A stretch of 64,000 nucleotides of DNA from Bacteroidales bacterium (GTDB lineage Bacteria > Bacteroidota > Bacteroidia > Bacteroidales > VadinHA17), in assembly GCA_016709865.1 (NCBI GenBank), contig JADJLX010000005.1, forward strand, positions 1,302,001 through 1,366,000. The letters are read 5' to 3'. Both the position numbers and the translations under genes were made by a program. Shown in pieces: positions 9,057 through 16,598 of this stretch. The first letter of the stretch is position 1; each line of letters opens with the position of its first letter. Below the pieces are notes generated by a model, which was given only the letters and a program-made list of their open reading frames with translations, had not been told where the DNA came from and did not search any database.

Positions 9057-9131
9057 AAAGACGGAAGACCGTAGACCGGAGTAAGAAGACACAGAGACCG
9101 CAAGACCGCAAGACTGCACGACTGCACGACA
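9057..9131. repeat. Degenerate tandem block GACGGAAG / AGACCGCA / CTGCACGA
   Basis: The sequence passes from GACGGAAGACCGTAGACCGG into repeats of AGACCGCA and then CTGCACGA. The first part is the reverse complement of the CTTCCGTC repeats at 46664-46731. No reading frame covers it. It lies between the divergent bamD operon and the alpha-oxoamine synthase gene. Confidence 0.65.
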
Positions 9132-9181
9132 ATTTTTAGAAATTAGGTATAAATAGGTATTATGGTATCCACGTTTATGTC

Positions 9182-9189
9182 TAATTTTG
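9182..9189 (+). promoter_or_regulatory. -7 box of the alpha-oxoamine synthase gene
   Basis: TAATTTTG fits TAnnTTTG exactly and ends 28 bases before the ATG at 9218. A -33 box cannot be recognised. Confidence 0.4.
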
Positions 9190-9217
9190 GGAAAAATTTC
9201 TCAAAAGGGTTATAATC

Positions 9218-10462
9218 ATGGATATATTTGAAAAGATTAAGAAGAACAGAGGTGCATTAGGGCAGTATCAGGATATTGGACACGGGTATTTTGCTTTCCC
9301 GAAGCTGGAAGGTGAAATTGCACCACGCATGAAGTTCAAAGGGAAAGAGGTTCTGGCCTGGAGCCTTAATAATTACCTCGGACTTGCTAATCATCCTGAA
9401 ATCAGGAAATATGATGCTGAAGTGACCGCACAGTACGGACTGGCATACCCGATGGGTGCCAGAATGATGTCGGGACACAGCACCAATCATGAGAAATTTG
9501 AGGAGATGGCTGCCAGATTTACAGGCAAGGAGGACGCATATCTTTTGAATTTCGGATATCAGGGAATGGTATCTATAATTGATGCGCTTGTTGACAGACA
9601 TGATGTTATCGTTTATGACTCCGAGTCACATGCCTGCATAATGGACGGCTTGAGACTTCATATGGGCAAAAGGTTCGTTTTCCCGCATAATGATATTGAA
9701 AGCTGTGAGAAACAACTTCAACGGGCTTCAAAGCTTGTTGAAGAGACAGGTGGCGGCATCCTGGTAATTACCGAAGGTGTATTCGGGATGGCAGGTGACC
9801 TGGGGAAACTCGATAAAATTGCAGATCTCAAGAAGAAATATCAGTTTCGTTTTCTTGTCGATGATGCCCATGGATTTGGAACAATGGGATCCGACGGCAG
9901 CGGTACTGGCAAGCACTTTGGAGTACAGTCTGAAATAGATGTCTATTTTGCCACATTCGCAAAATCAATGGCAGGAATAGGCGGATTTGTCTCCAGTACT
10001 AAAGACGTAATTAACTATCTGAGATATAACCTTCGTTCTCAGATATATGCAAAATCCCTTCCGATGGCCATGACCCTCGGGGCAATAAAGAGACTGGAGT
10101 TCATTCAGGCTCATCCTGAACAGAAAGAAAAACTCTGGACAATAGTTCATGCCCTGCAGAAAGGATTACGTGAGGCAGGTCTTAACCTTGGAAAAACAGA
10201 ATCGCCTGTGACACCTGTATTTATGAAAAGCGGAGTTCCTCAGGCAACTCAGATGATTTATGATCTCAGGGAAAATTATGGTATCTTCTGCTCAGTGGTT
10301 ATTTACCCTGTTGTTCCGAGAGACGTCGTGATGCTGCGTCTTATTCCTACTGCTGCTCATACAATGGCGGATGTGGAATATACAGTAAAAGCATTCAAAG
10401 AAATTAAAGGGAAGGTGGATAATAATATCTATCCTGATAAAATTGCTGAGTTCCCAAGATAG
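9218..10462 (+). CDS. Alpha-oxoamine synthase (serine palmitoyltransferase / KBL-like, PLP enzyme)
   Basis: A PLP-dependent fold-type I enzyme of the family that condenses an acyl-CoA with an amino acid. Visible are NNYLGLANHP near residue 51, GARMMSGHS, DSESHACIMDG (the histidine that stacks on PLP), VDDAHGFGTMG (the PLP-binding Asp and His), and TFAKSMAGIGGF, whose lysine forms the Schiff base. That last motif resembles Bacteroides serine palmitoyltransferase (TFSKSxxxIGGF) more than BioF or Kbl, but the length of 414 is greater. In Bacteroidota such enzymes make the sphingoid or sulfonolipid (capnoid) base. Whether serine, cysteate or glycine is used cannot be read here. The gene is a single unit with its own terminator. 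Confidence 0.85.
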   Translation: MDIFEKIKKNRGALGQYQDIGHGYFAFPKLEGEIAPRMKFKGKEVLAWSLNNYLGLANHPEIRKYDAEVTAQYGLAYPMGARMMSGHSTNHEKFEEMAARFTGKEDAYLLNFGYQGMVSIIDALVDRHDVIVYDSESHACIMDGLRLHMGKRFVFPHNDIESCEKQLQRASKLVEETGGGILVITEGVFGMAGDLGKLDKIADLKKKYQFRFLVDDAHGFGTMGSDGSGTGKHFGVQSEIDVYFATFAKSMAGIGGFVSSTKDVINYLRYNLRSQIYAKSLPMAMTLGAIKRLEFIQAHPEQKEKLWTIVHALQKGLREAGLNLGKTESPVTPVFMKSGVPQATQMIYDLRENYGIFCSVVIYPVVPRDVVMLRLIPTAAHTMADVEYTVKAFKEIKGKVDNNIYPDKIAEFPR

Positions 10463-10481
10463 GCAGTTACAATTCTTATAT

Positions 10482-10515
10482 AAAAGCCGGATCCTGATGA
10501 TCCGGCTTTTTTTTT
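10482..10515 (+). terminator. Rho-independent terminator
   Basis: AAAAGCCGGATC (10482-10493) pairs perfectly over 12 bp with GATCCGGCTTTT (10499-10510) around a 5-base loop and runs into nine T in total. It lies 20 bases after the alpha-oxoamine synthase stop. Confidence 0.92.
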
Positions 10516-10628
10516 ACTCACTTCGAACAAATCTCCTGTTTTAATGGTTATCTATCAAAATAATAACCAGTACCTGAAATTTAATTCAAGTCGAATAATT
10601 GAGAATTTTGAAAAGCAGTACAATTGCG

Positions 10629-11312
10629 ATGGATAGCAAGAGCCAGCAGCATAGTATATTAAAAGGTTACAACATGCTCCTCTATTTTGCAGGTAGCATG
10701 ATAATGTATGAACCTTCAGAAGAGTGCGTTACAGATTTCTGGACAAAAGGCGTATTGAAAAATCTGCCTGTAACTAGTATGAATCCCAATTTCATCAAAG
10801 CAGCAGCTCAGCTCAGGGAATCTTGCGTAGACAAAAAATTATGCGGCAAAATGCTGCGGGATGATTATATCAGGCTTTTTGCGAGGGAAGAATTTACCCT
10901 TGCTCCGGCATATGAGTCGCGTTTTACAGGAAAAAAATTAACAGCCGAAGACAAAGTATATCCCAGTGTATCAGAATTTTACAAATCATATGGATGGGAA
11001 TCAAAGTTCAGGGGAAAGATAAGCGATGATCATCTTGGTGTCGAACTTCTGTTTCTTACACTGATGGTAGATAAATACATCGTACTGGATGATGAGGCAT
11101 GCCGTACTGAAATGAAAAAAGAGATTCAGAGGTTTATAAGACAACATATTCTTTCATGGATCCCTGAATGGAATAAAAAAATACAAACATTTTCAAACAC
11201 TCTGTGTTTCAAAGGTATTGGTACTCTCATTCAGGCATGTACTGAAGATATACTGTCATTACTTGATCAGGATCAAGCTGAAGGTATTTCAGAAAATTAC
11301 CTTAAAAATTAG
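10629..11312 (+). CDS. TorD/DmsD-family molecular chaperone
   Basis: An all-helical protein of about 227 residues. The DDYIRLFAREEFTLAPAYES stretch (the family's LF...P.YES motif), then DDHLGVELLFLTLM, and HILSWIPEW near the end are the hallmarks of the TorD/NarJ family. Members bind the Tat signal of molybdenum-cofactor oxidoreductases and guide cofactor loading before export. No such oxidoreductase is in the window, so the client is unknown. The ATG at 10629 is preferred; a TTG at 10599 would add ten residues. The 3' end overlaps the convergent SRPBCC gene by 11 bases. No promoter could be assigned. Confidence 0.8.
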   Translation: MDSKSQQHSILKGYNMLLYFAGSMIMYEPSEECVTDFWTKGVLKNLPVTSMNPNFIKAAAQLRESCVDKKLCGKMLRDDYIRLFAREEFTLAPAYESRFTGKKLTAEDKVYPSVSEFYKSYGWESKFRGKISDDHLGVELLFLTLMVDKYIVLDDEACRTEMKKEIQRFIRQHILSWIPEWNKKIQTFSNTLCFKGIGTLIQACTEDILSLLDQDQAEGISENYLKN

Positions 11313-11688
11313 GATTGAAAAAAGTCGTTATTGCCCCGATATAATATTCCTTCCAGCCTTCTGCTATATCAGCAAACTCTTCATCAGGAATATTTGAATG
11401 TTCAACTGTGACCTGTGAATTCTCCCTGTCGGGTGTTATTGTGATGGTAACGAGTGATTTTTCTGACTGTTCTCCAAAATACCACTCCTGTACAACTTTT
11501 CTGTCTTCAACAAATTCAAGGTTTTTACCTGTTATATCTCCCTCCCAGAGCGAGAACTCACTTCCTGGTTCTGTGCTCATCTGAGCAGGATATCCGGTCC
11601 AAAGCTCAATTGTATAAGGATTTGTCAATGCCGCATAAACATCTGAAGGCTCAGCATTTATCTTGAAGGTTTTCTTAAATGTTTTCAT
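11302..11688 (-). CDS. SRPBCC/AHSA1-like domain protein
   Basis: A single START-like (SRPBCC) domain of 128 residues. The N-terminal FKINAEPSDVYAALTNP, the LWTGYPAQM turn and WEGDITGKNLEF, followed by VQEWYFG, are the usual order in the Aha1 C-terminal-like family. Such proteins bind hydrophobic ligands or act as co-chaperones; no function can be assigned here. Cytoplasmic, with no signal peptide. It follows trxB on the same strand after a repeat-filled 128-base gap and overlaps the torD-like gene tail to tail. Confidence 0.8.
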   Translation of the reverse strand: MKTFKKTFKINAEPSDVYAALTNPYTIELWTGYPAQMSTEPGSEFSLWEGDITGKNLEFVEDRKVVQEWYFGEQSEKSLVTITITPDRENSQVTVEHSNIPDEEFADIAEGWKEYYIGAITTFFNPNF

Positions 11689-11710
11689 ATTTGAAACAGT
11701 TTAACTGGTT

Positions 11711-11815
11711 TTCTCTGTGTACCTCTGTGTATCCTCCTGTCTTTCTCTGTGTAACAAAAAATCTAAGAACTGTCACAGAGTTACACAGAGGAGACACAGA
11801 GAGGCACAGAGAAGA
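11711..11815. repeat. Inverted-pair copy of the CTCTGTG repeat
   Basis: The left arm (11711-11755) repeats CTCTGTGT about every 10-17 bases, and the right arm (11773-11815) is its imperfect reverse complement (CACAGAG, ACACAGAG). The element fills the gap between trxB and the SRPBCC gene, which are in the same orientation. Confidence 0.75.
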
Positions 11816-11816
11816 A

Positions 11817-12815
11817 TTATTTCAGTTCAGATAAATAGCGTTCAGCGTCAATAGCGGCCATGCAACCCGAACCTGCTGCAGTTACAGCCTGACGGTAATG
11901 AGGATCCTGAACGTCACCGGCAGCAAACACACCGGCAACATTAGTCTTTGAGGTGCCAGGGATTGTCTTTATATAACCAACCGCATCAGTCTCAAGGTAC
12001 TTTTTAAAGATCTCAGAGTTTGGAGTGTGACCTATAGCAAGGAAGAATCCATCAATTTTGATTTTTACAATCTCTTCAGCAGGAGTCCCCTTCTTCTTTA
12101 CAAGAGTTGCACCTTCCACCCCATTTTCTCCAAAAAGGTCAATAGTCTGATGTTCCCATAAAATCTCCACATTCTTAGTATTAGCAACCCTGTCCTGCAT
12201 TGCTTTTGAGGCACGAAGAACATCGCGTCGAACTATAAGGTATACTTTCCTGCATAATCCTGCCAGATAAGTAGCCTCCTCTGCAGCGGTATCTCCCCCA
12301 CCAACAACAGCAACATCTTTTCCCTTGTAAAAGAAGCCATCGCAGGTAGCGCAGGCAGAGACACCCATTCCGGCATATTTAGATTCAGCTTCAAGTCCGA
12401 GGTATTTTGCTGTAGCCCCTGTAGATATTATGACAGAATCGGCCTCGATTAGTTTATTATCATCAATTGTGACTTTATGTGTTTTTCCTGAGAAATCAAC
12501 AGCGGTAGCTATACCAAAGCGCACCTCAGTCCCGAATCTTTCAGCCTGTTTCTTAAGGTCTTCCATCATTTCCGGTCCGGTTACACCATTTGGATAACCG
12601 GGGAAATTATCAACCTCGGTGGTAGTTGTAAGCTGTCCGCCCATTTGAAGTCCGGTATAAAGCACAGGTTTCAGATTTGCCCTGGCAGCATAGATCGCAG
12701 CAGTATAACCTGCTGGTCCGGAGCCAATTATCAAACATCTTACCTTTTCGCTATTACCGGTTATTGAGTTCTTCTGACTATCACTCTGAAGATCCAAAGG
12801 TTTAAATATTTCCAT
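11817..12815 (-). CDS. trxB: Thioredoxin-disulfide reductase
   Basis: TrxB uses NADPH and FAD to reduce thioredoxin in the cytoplasm. The FAD-binding motif is IIGSGPAGYTAAIYAARA (residues 29-46), the redox-active pair is CATC (155-158), the NADPH-binding motif is VVGGGDTAAEEA, and the second FAD contact is GVFAAGDVQDPHYRQAVTAA. At 332 residues it has about 22 extra N-terminal residues before the first beta strand; no later methionine lies ahead of the FAD motif, so the extension appears real. The gene has its own -7 box 28 bases upstream. Confidence 0.96.
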   Translation of the reverse strand: MEIFKPLDLQSDSQKNSITGNSEKVRCLIIGSGPAGYTAAIYAARANLKPVLYTGLQMGGQLTTTTEVDNFPGYPNGVTGPEMMEDLKKQAERFGTEVRFGIATAVDFSGKTHKVTIDDNKLIEADSVIISTGATAKYLGLEAESKYAGMGVSACATCDGFFYKGKDVAVVGGGDTAAEEATYLAGLCRKVYLIVRRDVLRASKAMQDRVANTKNVEILWEHQTIDLFGENGVEGATLVKKKGTPAEEIVKIKIDGFFLAIGHTPNSEIFKKYLETDAVGYIKTIPGTSKTNVAGVFAAGDVQDPHYRQAVTAAGSGCMAAIDAERYLSELK

Positions 12816-12843
12816 ATTTACAGATTGCTATTAATTCAGAAGG

Positions 12844-12851
12844 CAAAAATA
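12844..12851 (-). promoter_or_regulatory. -7 box of trxB
   Basis: The minus strand reads TATTTTTG, a perfect TAnnTTTG, ending 28 bases before the trxB ATG. A clear -33 box is not visible. Confidence 0.5.
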
Positions 12852-12901
12852 CAAAAAAGAGATCATGTTGCATAACTTAAATCACAGACCAGCCAAATCA
12901 A

Positions 12902-12932
12902 TTTGTATTATCCGATTTGTTGATTATTTTTG
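12902..12932 (+). promoter_or_regulatory. Consensus promoter of tRNA-Pro
   Basis: TTTG (12902-12905) and TATTTTTG (12925-12932) are separated by 19 bases, an exact match to the Bacteroidota housekeeping promoter. Transcription would begin about ten bases before the tRNA. Confidence 0.8.
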
Positions 12933-12950
12933 CATTGGTTTTAAAAATCT

Positions 12951-13024
12951 CGGGGTGTGGCGCAGTTGGCTAGCGCACTTGCATGGGGTGCAAGGGGTCG
13001 TCTGTTCGAGTCAGATCACCCCGA
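12951..13024 (+). tRNA. tRNA-Pro (anticodon GGG)
   Basis: The acceptor stem CGGGGTG pairs with CACCCCG over 7 bp, with discriminator A. The D stem is GCGC/GCGC. The anticodon stem CTTGC/GCAAG closes the loop ATGGGGT, which gives anticodon GGG at 12985-12987. The T stem GTCTG/CAGAT closes the loop TTCGAGT. C1-G72 with A73 is the identity pattern of bacterial proline tRNA. CCA is not encoded. It stands alone between its own promoter and terminator. Confidence 0.95.
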
Positions 13025-13027
13025 CAG

Positions 13028-13071
13028 AGTCCGTCTGAATATGGAGAAATCCTGTTAAAGACGGGCTTTTT
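13028..13071 (+). terminator. Terminator after tRNA-Pro
   Basis: AGTCCGTCT (13028-13036) pairs with AGACGGGCT (13059-13067) with one G-T pair, around a loop of 22 bases, ending in five T. Confidence 0.6.
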
Positions 13072-13076
13072 ATTTG

Positions 13077-14306
13077 CTAATATACCATCCTCGCACGGAT
13101 GGTATGCGGGATATTCTTAAGGTCCTTAAGGACAGAGCTGTCAAGTTCGCTTTCTGTTTCAATAATTACGTAACCGATTTCAGGATCGGTCTGAAGGTAT
13201 TCGGCTGATATATTTATACCCTTTGAAGTAAAACAGTTATTAATCTCACGAAGTACGCCAGGCACATTGTGATGTATATGCAGGAAGCGCTGCTTTGAAG
13301 CATTGGCCTGTAAAGAGATCTCCACAAAATTAACAGCTCCTATTGTAGAACCTGTATCACTGAATTTGACAAGCTTTTCCGCTACTTCAAGCGCAATATT
13401 TGCCTGTGCTTCAAGAGTGCTTCCCCCGATATGCGGAGTAAGAATTACGTTATGAAACTCCTGAAGTTCAGTTTCAAATGGCTCTTCATTGGAGGTGGGT
13501 TCCACAGGGAAGACATCAGCTGCAACCCCTGCCAGGTGCTTTTTCCTCAGTCCCTCCGCAACAGCCTTATAGTCTACAATATCGCCTCTGGAGGCATTAA
13601 TGAGACAGGCTCCTTTCTTCATGATGGCAACCTGGTTGGAGGAGATCATATTCCTCGATAAGTCTGTTGATGGTACGTGAATAGTAACAGTATCTGAGAT
13701 CCTGAGCAGCTCATTCAGATTAGGCATTGGCTTTGCATTTCCAAGACTCAGTTTCTTTTCAATATCATAATAGACAATATCCATTCCCATGCTCTCGGCA
13801 AGGATTGAAACCTGGGAACCAATATGGCCATAGCCAATTATACCGAGTGTCTTTCCTCTGACTTCAACTGAGTCCCTGGCAGACTTCATCCATATTTTAT
13901 TATGTGCCATTGCATTTTTCTCGGGGATACCTCTCATCAGCATAATGCACTCAGCTATAACAAGTTCAGCAACAGATCTGGTATTAGAAAACGGAGCATT
14001 GAACACCGGAATTCCCAGCTTCTTGGCAGCCATTACATCAACCTGATTAGTACCAATGCTGAAACATCCGATGGCAATTAATTTAGGAGCCTTCTTCAAT
14101 ATATCCCTATGAAGCTCAGTACGGCTCCTGATCCCGATAATATGAGTCTGCTGAAGTTTCAATTCCAGTTCATCATCTGTCAGTGCTTCTTTAATGCATT
14201 CAATATCACTGTAACCATTTTCCCTGAAGTAATCCGGTGCGTTTTCATGAACCCCTTCAAGCAAAAGAACCTTAATCTTACTTTTATCGAGAGAATACTT
14301 TTTCAT
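13077..14306 (-). CDS. serA: D-3-phosphoglycerate dehydrogenase
   Basis: SerA makes the first committed step of serine synthesis. The order is a substrate-binding domain (IGIRSRTELHRDIL), an NAD-binding Rossmann domain (GIIGYGHIGSQV), the catalytic Arg in NASRGDIVD, the Glu within the DVFPVEP region and the His in TPHIGGSTLEAQ, then a C-terminal ACT domain (HHNVPGVLREIN) for serine feedback. This is the short E. coli-like form, without the extra ASB domain. The methionine at 14306 lines up with the E. coli start; an upstream ATG at 14339 would add eleven residues. Confidence 0.95.
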   Translation of the reverse strand: MKKYSLDKSKIKVLLLEGVHENAPDYFRENGYSDIECIKEALTDDELELKLQQTHIIGIRSRTELHRDILKKAPKLIAIGCFSIGTNQVDVMAAKKLGIPVFNAPFSNTRSVAELVIAECIMLMRGIPEKNAMAHNKIWMKSARDSVEVRGKTLGIIGYGHIGSQVSILAESMGMDIVYYDIEKKLSLGNAKPMPNLNELLRISDTVTIHVPSTDLSRNMISSNQVAIMKKGACLINASRGDIVDYKAVAEGLRKKHLAGVAADVFPVEPTSNEEPFETELQEFHNVILTPHIGGSTLEAQANIALEVAEKLVKFSDTGSTIGAVNFVEISLQANASKQRFLHIHHNVPGVLREINNCFTSKGINISAEYLQTDPEIGYVIIETESELDSSVLKDLKNIPHTIRARMVY

Positions 14307-14374
14307 CATAATATACCTATACTGAAGATTTAACGACATTTGTCAATTAAATTCCTCTTTTTAATTTCATTTAT

Positions 14375-15040
14375 TCAAATTTCGTTGCAAAAATATAACA
14401 ATTTTAACAGGTCGCTTCTGTTTTTGAAATTAATTCTATTTTCTCTGATATACTTTTTCAACTCAGCCTCTCTGCTTTTGAATATCCTGAGAAACTGTTT
14501 TTCATTCAGAAACTTCTCCATTTTACCGTACACAAAAACCCAGTTAACTGTTGATTTGTCAACTCTGTATCCCTCAGGCAGGTTAATATTATATGCTTTG
14601 CTATCGGTGAAGACTGTTGAGTATGAGGTTGATGATGTAGTCTGGGAAGTACCACCGTATGCTGCCTGTTTACCCGGAGACATAAGATCGCCCTTGTGCT
14701 GGATAAAGAAACGAATTGGAGATCCTGTTACAACTTCAAGGAACAATTCTTCAAACGGCACAAACTTCCTGTTCTGAAGATACACTGTATCAATGGTTTC
14801 AGTATTAATCAGATCGAGATACTTTCCGGATTTCTCAAAAACCATTTTTCCGGAAATTGTATTATAATTCATCTGGGAACTTGTAACAGTCCCATTTTTG
14901 AACTGAACAATTCCCTTTGAAAAATCCTTAAAAAGAAATTGTGAAAGCACATTTGATGAATCGGGCTGTGCATATAAGCAGACCGGGTTAACAAATCCAG
15001 CTAAAATCAGCCAAATCTGAATAAGCTTTGAAAATTTCAT
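14375..15040 (-). CDS. Exported protein of unknown function, paralogue of the 15914-16570 product
   Basis: A protein of 221 residues with a signal peptide (LAGFVNPVCLYA, then QPDSS). I do not recognise the family. It is clearly homologous over its full length to the product of 15914-16570: shared blocks are QFLFKDF, GxVxxKNGxV, LNYN or MNYN followed by KMVxE, IDTVYxQxxKFVP, an AxYGGTSQ turn in the middle, and FLNEKQFLRIF near the C terminus. A Ser/Thr-rich stretch follows the YGGTSQ turn. It starts one base after the stop of the exported deaminase gene, so the two are almost certainly translated from one mRNA. It is the last gene of the exported cluster. Confidence 0.7.
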   Translation of the reverse strand: MKFSKLIQIWLILAGFVNPVCLYAQPDSSNVLSQFLFKDFSKGIVQFKNGTVTSSQMNYNTISGKMVFEKSGKYLDLINTETIDTVYLQNRKFVPFEELFLEVVTGSPIRFFIQHKGDLMSPGKQAAYGGTSQTTSSTSYSTVFTDSKAYNINLPEGYRVDKSTVNWVFVYGKMEKFLNEKQFLRIFKSREAELKKYIRENRINFKNRSDLLKLLYFCNEI

Positions 15041-15041
15041 A

Positions 15042-15773
15042 TTAATGCGGTCCTCTGTTATCCAGCAGGTATGAGTAGAATAAAAGGTGAGATAACTTCT
15101 GCATTATCGGAGAACAATCGCCAAGGCTTACTTTACGTTTAAGAGCCATCTCTTTCCATGCCGGAGGGAGAAAATCTGTCCGGCTTACCATTCCGTCATC
15201 CGGTCCCGGGGTGCAATACTTAGTGTCAGCCCCTGCAGTATTTATCCTTATATAACACATAGGACATGGTTCTGCGGAACTGAATACAACCAATCCGGGT
15301 CTGTAAATATAGATATTAACATACTGCTTTGCCAGTCTGCTTTCTTCGAAATTTGTAAGTAATGTCATCTCAGCATGAAGATCTGATCTGTGTTTCTGTA
15401 TCTGGCTATTATGTGCAGCAGCAATAATCTTTCCATCCTGATTAATTAGTACGGATCCTATACCATAACCACCCTGCATACAACTCTTTAATGCCTGAAT
15501 GTTGGCAGCTTTGGCATAAATGTCATCACTGAACTCAGCCTCGGGCTGAAATGCTACAAGAAAAGTCTGAATCTTCTGAAAAATAACATTAACCGGATCA
15601 TCACTCTTTATTCCCAACTGCAGGTCAACAAGTTTACTTATAACCTCCTCCCGGCTTCTGGTAACAAAATAGCCCGGATCAACCTGATTATTAGTAGATT
15701 TACCTTGCTGTGCATTTAACTGGAAGACCAGTATAATTAAACAGACAAATGTTAGAGATCGTTTCATACTCAT
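15042..15773 (-). CDS. Exported cytidine/guanine-deaminase-fold protein
   Basis: The zinc-binding deaminase motifs are complete: HAE at residues 133-135 (zinc His and proton-shuttle Glu) and EPCPMC at 168-173 (two zinc Cys), within the expected beta-alpha-beta spacing (GIGSVLINQDGKIIAAA ahead of the HAE). What is odd is the N terminus: a signal peptide (CLIILVFQLNAQ) should send it out of the cytoplasm, whereas nearly all nucleobase deaminases are cytosolic. About 70 residues of unique helical sequence lie between the signal and the deaminase core. The gene sits between two paralogous exported unknowns, 1 base from one and 140 from the other. The natural substrate cannot be told. The second methionine (residue 3) could also be the start. 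Confidence 0.8.
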   Translation of the reverse strand: MSMKRSLTFVCLIILVFQLNAQQGKSTNNQVDPGYFVTRSREEVISKLVDLQLGIKSDDPVNVIFQKIQTFLVAFQPEAEFSDDIYAKAANIQALKSCMQGGYGIGSVLINQDGKIIAAAHNSQIQKHRSDLHAEMTLLTNFEESRLAKQYVNIYIYRPGLVVFSSAEPCPMCYIRINTAGADTKYCTPGPDDGMVSRTDFLPPAWKEMALKRKVSLGDCSPIMQKLSHLLFYSYLLDNRGPH

Positions 15774-15913
15774 AAATTATTACCTTATCCGGGAATATTT
15801 ATATCCAATAGCATAAAATTAATAATTATCCTGAGAATACTATGCTCTAAATACAAAAAATCAGAATAGCTAAATATATTAAATTGTCAGTAATGCAGAA
15901 TCAGACGATCCTG

Positions 15914-16570
15914 CTATTTGATAATTTCGTTGTAATACCATGTAAGTTTCACAATATCAGACTGACGTGAAAACTTAATCTTGCTGTCTTTTATATATTT
16001 TTTTAACTCTTCCTCCTTATCCGGGAAAAGCTTTAGAAACTGTCTTTCGTTAATGAAACTGGAATATTCTTTACCTGCTCTGATCCAATAGACAGGATTG
16101 ATTTGAACCTTAAAATCTTTGGGAAGCTTAAGATTATAATAACCGGTTGACAGTTCCACTCCACTAAGCTGTTTAGTGCTGGAGACCTGAGATGTACCAC
16201 CATATCCGGCAGGCGCTCCGGGAGGTGCTACCGATCCTGTATGCTGTACAAAGAGTGAAACGGGAGCTTCAAGCAAAACTTCGAAGAAAACCTTTCCGGA
16301 AGGAACAAACTTGCTCTTTTGAACATATACAGTATCAATCAGTTCTGCATTTGTTATATCATACAGGTCCTTACCATTCTCGTATACCATTTTTTCAGTT
16401 ACGATATTATAGTTAAGTATGCTATTCTGTACCTGACCGTTCTTCATTCTTACACTTCCCATTGTAAACTCCTGAAACAAGAACTGAGGCATTGAACCAT
16501 CTGCTGTTGTCTGGGCATTAGCCGGAAAGAAGATGACTACCAGTAAAAACAGGATTATTGATTTTTTCAT
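15914..16570 (-). CDS. Exported protein of unknown function, paralogue of the 14375-15040 product
   Basis: A protein of 218 residues with a clear signal peptide (ILFLLVVIFFPANA, then QTTADG). It is a full-length homologue of the gene two places downstream, with QFLFQEF, GSVRMKNGQV, KMVYENG, IDTVYVQKSKFVP, GYGGTSQ and FINERQFLKLF shared. The C-terminal third is charged and helical (DKEEELKKYIKDSKIKF). There are no cysteines and no known catalytic motif that I can see. It follows the GH65-like lipoprotein gene by 28 bases. Location is probably periplasm or cell surface. Confidence 0.7.
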   Translation of the reverse strand: MKKSIILFLLVVIFFPANAQTTADGSMPQFLFQEFTMGSVRMKNGQVQNSILNYNIVTEKMVYENGKDLYDITNAELIDTVYVQKSKFVPSGKVFFEVLLEAPVSLFVQHTGSVAPPGAPAGYGGTSQVSSTKQLSGVELSTGYYNLKLPKDFKVQINPVYWIRAGKEYSSFINERQFLKLFPDKEEELKKYIKDSKIKFSRQSDIVKLTWYYNEIIK

Positions 16571-16598
16571 ATTATCTGAAATTAGATTTTACTGTTAT

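Noticed and set aside
11302..11312. Possible frameshift or misassembly where torD-like and SRPBCC genes overlap
   Set aside because: Both frames are complete with normal ends; an 11-base tail-to-tail overlap is common in compact genomes.
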